64,000 bases of DNA from Tolypothrix bouteillei VB521301 (GTDB lineage Bacteria > Cyanobacteriota > Cyanobacteriia > Cyanobacteriales > Nostocaceae), in assembly GCF_000760695.4 (NCBI RefSeq), contig NZ_JHEG04000001.1, positions 6,392,204 through 6,456,203 of the forward strand, read 5' to 3'. The notes beneath the pieces are model-generated. The model was not told the origin of the DNA. It did not search any database and worked only from the letters and a program-made list of their open reading frames with translations. Position 1 is the first letter of the stretch. Each line of letters begins with the position of its first letter. Of this stretch, positions 63,126-64,000 are shown in pieces. The position numbers and the translations under genes are program-made.

Positions 63126-63449
63126 ATGGATTATCGGATAGAAAAATTACTGAATCGGCAAATTGAGTTGATAGAAAGATTACAAGATAGAGCTGATGAA
63201 ATCTTGGATTGGCGAACTTCTCCAGATAACGCAGAAGCTGTTTTAGGATACTTTGAAGCTCTAGAATGTGCCGTGGAAAGTTTAGAGGGTTTATCTGAAT
63301 CGTATCAAAAGTCAAAAGATTGGAATTTTGAGGACAACAAAGAGCGCAAGCGAGATCGCAACAAAGATGATGAGGACAGAAATGACTACCGGATAAGCAG
63401 TCGCGATGGAGATGACAGGGATGAATATCAAGACAGAAGGCGATTGTAG
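63126..63449 (+). CDS. Small protein with Arg/Asp-rich tail
   Basis: 107 residues from the ATG at 63126, with GAGGT about 9 bases upstream and the promoter at 62995. The N-terminal 70 residues form helices (YRIEKLLNRQIELIERLQDRADEIL, LGYFEALECAVESLEGLSESY). The rest is a strongly mixed-charge disordered tail (NKERKRDRNKDDEDRNDYRI, then RDGDDRDEYQDRRRL). No family recognised. Mixed-charge tails often mediate self-association or nucleic-acid contact (inference). Confidence 0.75.
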   Translation: MDYRIEKLLNRQIELIERLQDRADEILDWRTSPDNAEAVLGYFEALECAVESLEGLSESYQKSKDWNFEDNKERKRDRNKDDEDRNDYRISSRDGDDRDEYQDRRRL

Positions 63450-63478
63450 CTCCATCTTAGCAACCATCCCTATCAGGC

Positions 63479-64000
63479 TCAGGCATTATATTTTATACCC
63501 ACCCATTTACTTGCAATAGGCATTCGCCAACCAGTACCAAAAGCGCGATCGGTAATCTTTAACCCAGGAGGTGCTTGTCTCCTTTTAAATTCTGCACGCG
63601 CCACTAGATCGATGACTCTGTCCACAATTCCCGGCTCGTGACCTCCAGCAACAATTTGTCCGGGGGATTGGTGGTGGTGAATCAAGCGTTCCAAGATATC
63701 ATCCAACACATCATAGGGCGGAAGAGAATCTTGGTCAACTTGACCGGGTTTGAGTTCCGCACTAGGTGCTTTACTCAGAACGTTTTCTGGAATTATAGAT
63801 TGAGAATGGGAAGGTATTTTCCCCAAGACCCCCTTCCCACTCAAGAGCGCCTGAGTGTTCAACCACTGGCAAATTGAATAAACGCGAGTTTTTGGAACAT
63901 CCGCGATCGCAGCCAATCCACCATTCATATCCCCATAAAGGGTGCAGTAACCAACTGCAATTTCTGATTTATTACCAGTCGATAAGAGAAGATGACCGAA
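63479..64000 (-). CDS. nadE: Glutamine-dependent NAD+ synthetase (C-terminal part)
   Basis: Converts nicotinic acid adenine dinucleotide to NAD+. The minus-strand frame runs from the window end to TGA at 63479-63481; 173 residues of the C-terminal synthetase domain are seen. It begins in FGHLLLSTGNKSEIAVGYCTLYGDMNGGLAAIADVPKT, the ATP/deamido-NAD site, and ends with PPGLKITDRAFGTGWRMPIAS, both typical of NadE fused to a glutaminase domain. The N-terminal amidase half would lie beyond 64000. Confidence 0.95.
   Translation of the reverse strand, partial: FGHLLLSTGNKSEIAVGYCTLYGDMNGGLAAIADVPKTRVYSICQWLNTQALLSGKGVLGKIPSHSQSIIPENVLSKAPSAELKPGQVDQDSLPPYDVLDDILERLIHHHQSPGQIVAGGHEPGIVDRVIDLVARAEFKRRQAPPGLKITDRAFGTGWRMPIASKWVGIKYNA

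Noticed and set aside
1..64000. tRNA, rRNA or prophage genes
   Set aside because: No T-loop or anticodon-arm patterns, rRNA motifs, or phage structural proteins noticed by eye; a covariance-model scan could still find a missed tRNA.

Overview
The window looks like chromosomal DNA of a filamentous, probably heterocyst-forming (Nostocales-type) cyanobacterium. The evidence is the photosystem II genes psbH, psbN and psbI, a sufBCDS cluster with a divergent sufR, a cyanobacterial LptD-like DUF3769 protein, frequent HIP1-type GCGATCGC octamers, and the palindromic and 7-bp tandem repeats typical of these genomes. No rRNA, tRNA, intact insertion sequence or prophage was recognised.

Layout. 1-5.5 kb: Fe-S cluster assembly (sufS partial, sufD, sufC, sufB on the minus strand; sufR divergent, with a CAAC-N6-GTTG operator between). 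5.7-15.6 kb: small conserved proteins, YbjQ, a TPR protein, a PstS-like lipoprotein, a CysQ-like phosphatase, a PfkB sugar kinase, RsmI, Pth, TatA, PsbH and PsbN. 15.6-18.7 kb: repeat-rich accessory zone with a frameshifted gene, a toxin-antitoxin pair, a four-repeat CRISPR mini-array and a CARF-like ORF whose start lies inside the last repeat. 18.7-28.7 kb: GH38 mannosidase, a 582-aa unknown protein, SH3 lipoprotein, DUF3769 outer-membrane protein, psbI and an ArsR regulator. 28.8-30.5 kb: broken MATE transporter gene, then a strikingly GC-rich, actinobacterial-looking GT1 glycosyltransferase. 30.9-37.3 kb: dxs, SLH protein, rpiA, a small membrane protein, an aldo/keto reductase and a Tat-exported Mn-type superoxide dismutase. 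37.4-39.5 kb: an overlapping AAA ATPase/DUF4276-like pair, probably defensive. 39.6-46.3 kb: rsmG and an amino-acid ABC transporter (substrate-binding protein, two permeases, two ATPases) with a toxin-antitoxin module lodged between the permeases. 47.0-62.9 kb: large defence-type island. 63.1-64 kb: a small charged protein and nadE (partial).

The island at 47-63 kb is the most interesting part. A 2397-residue protein carries a complete primary-type sigma-70 factor (regions 1.2-4) near its N-terminus and a STAND-like P-loop ATPase near its C-terminus, with an unknown domain in front and a long helical middle. It is followed by a PLD-nuclease/SNF2-helicase fusion, then three nearly identical 223-aa genes of unknown function plus one decayed copy, each intact copy with the same promoter-region hairpin. 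The island ends in a convergent type II restriction-modification pair whose endonuclease is clearly BamHI-like. I know of no described defence system with a sigma factor fused to a STAND-type ATPase; the grouping into one system is inference from proximity.

The genome shows much small-repeat traffic: a ~150-bp element occurs twice (16.0 and 42.1 kb), one copy carrying a nested insert, and intergenic-type low-complexity repeats have apparently been absorbed in frame into several proteins (GH38, the 582-aa protein, RsmG).
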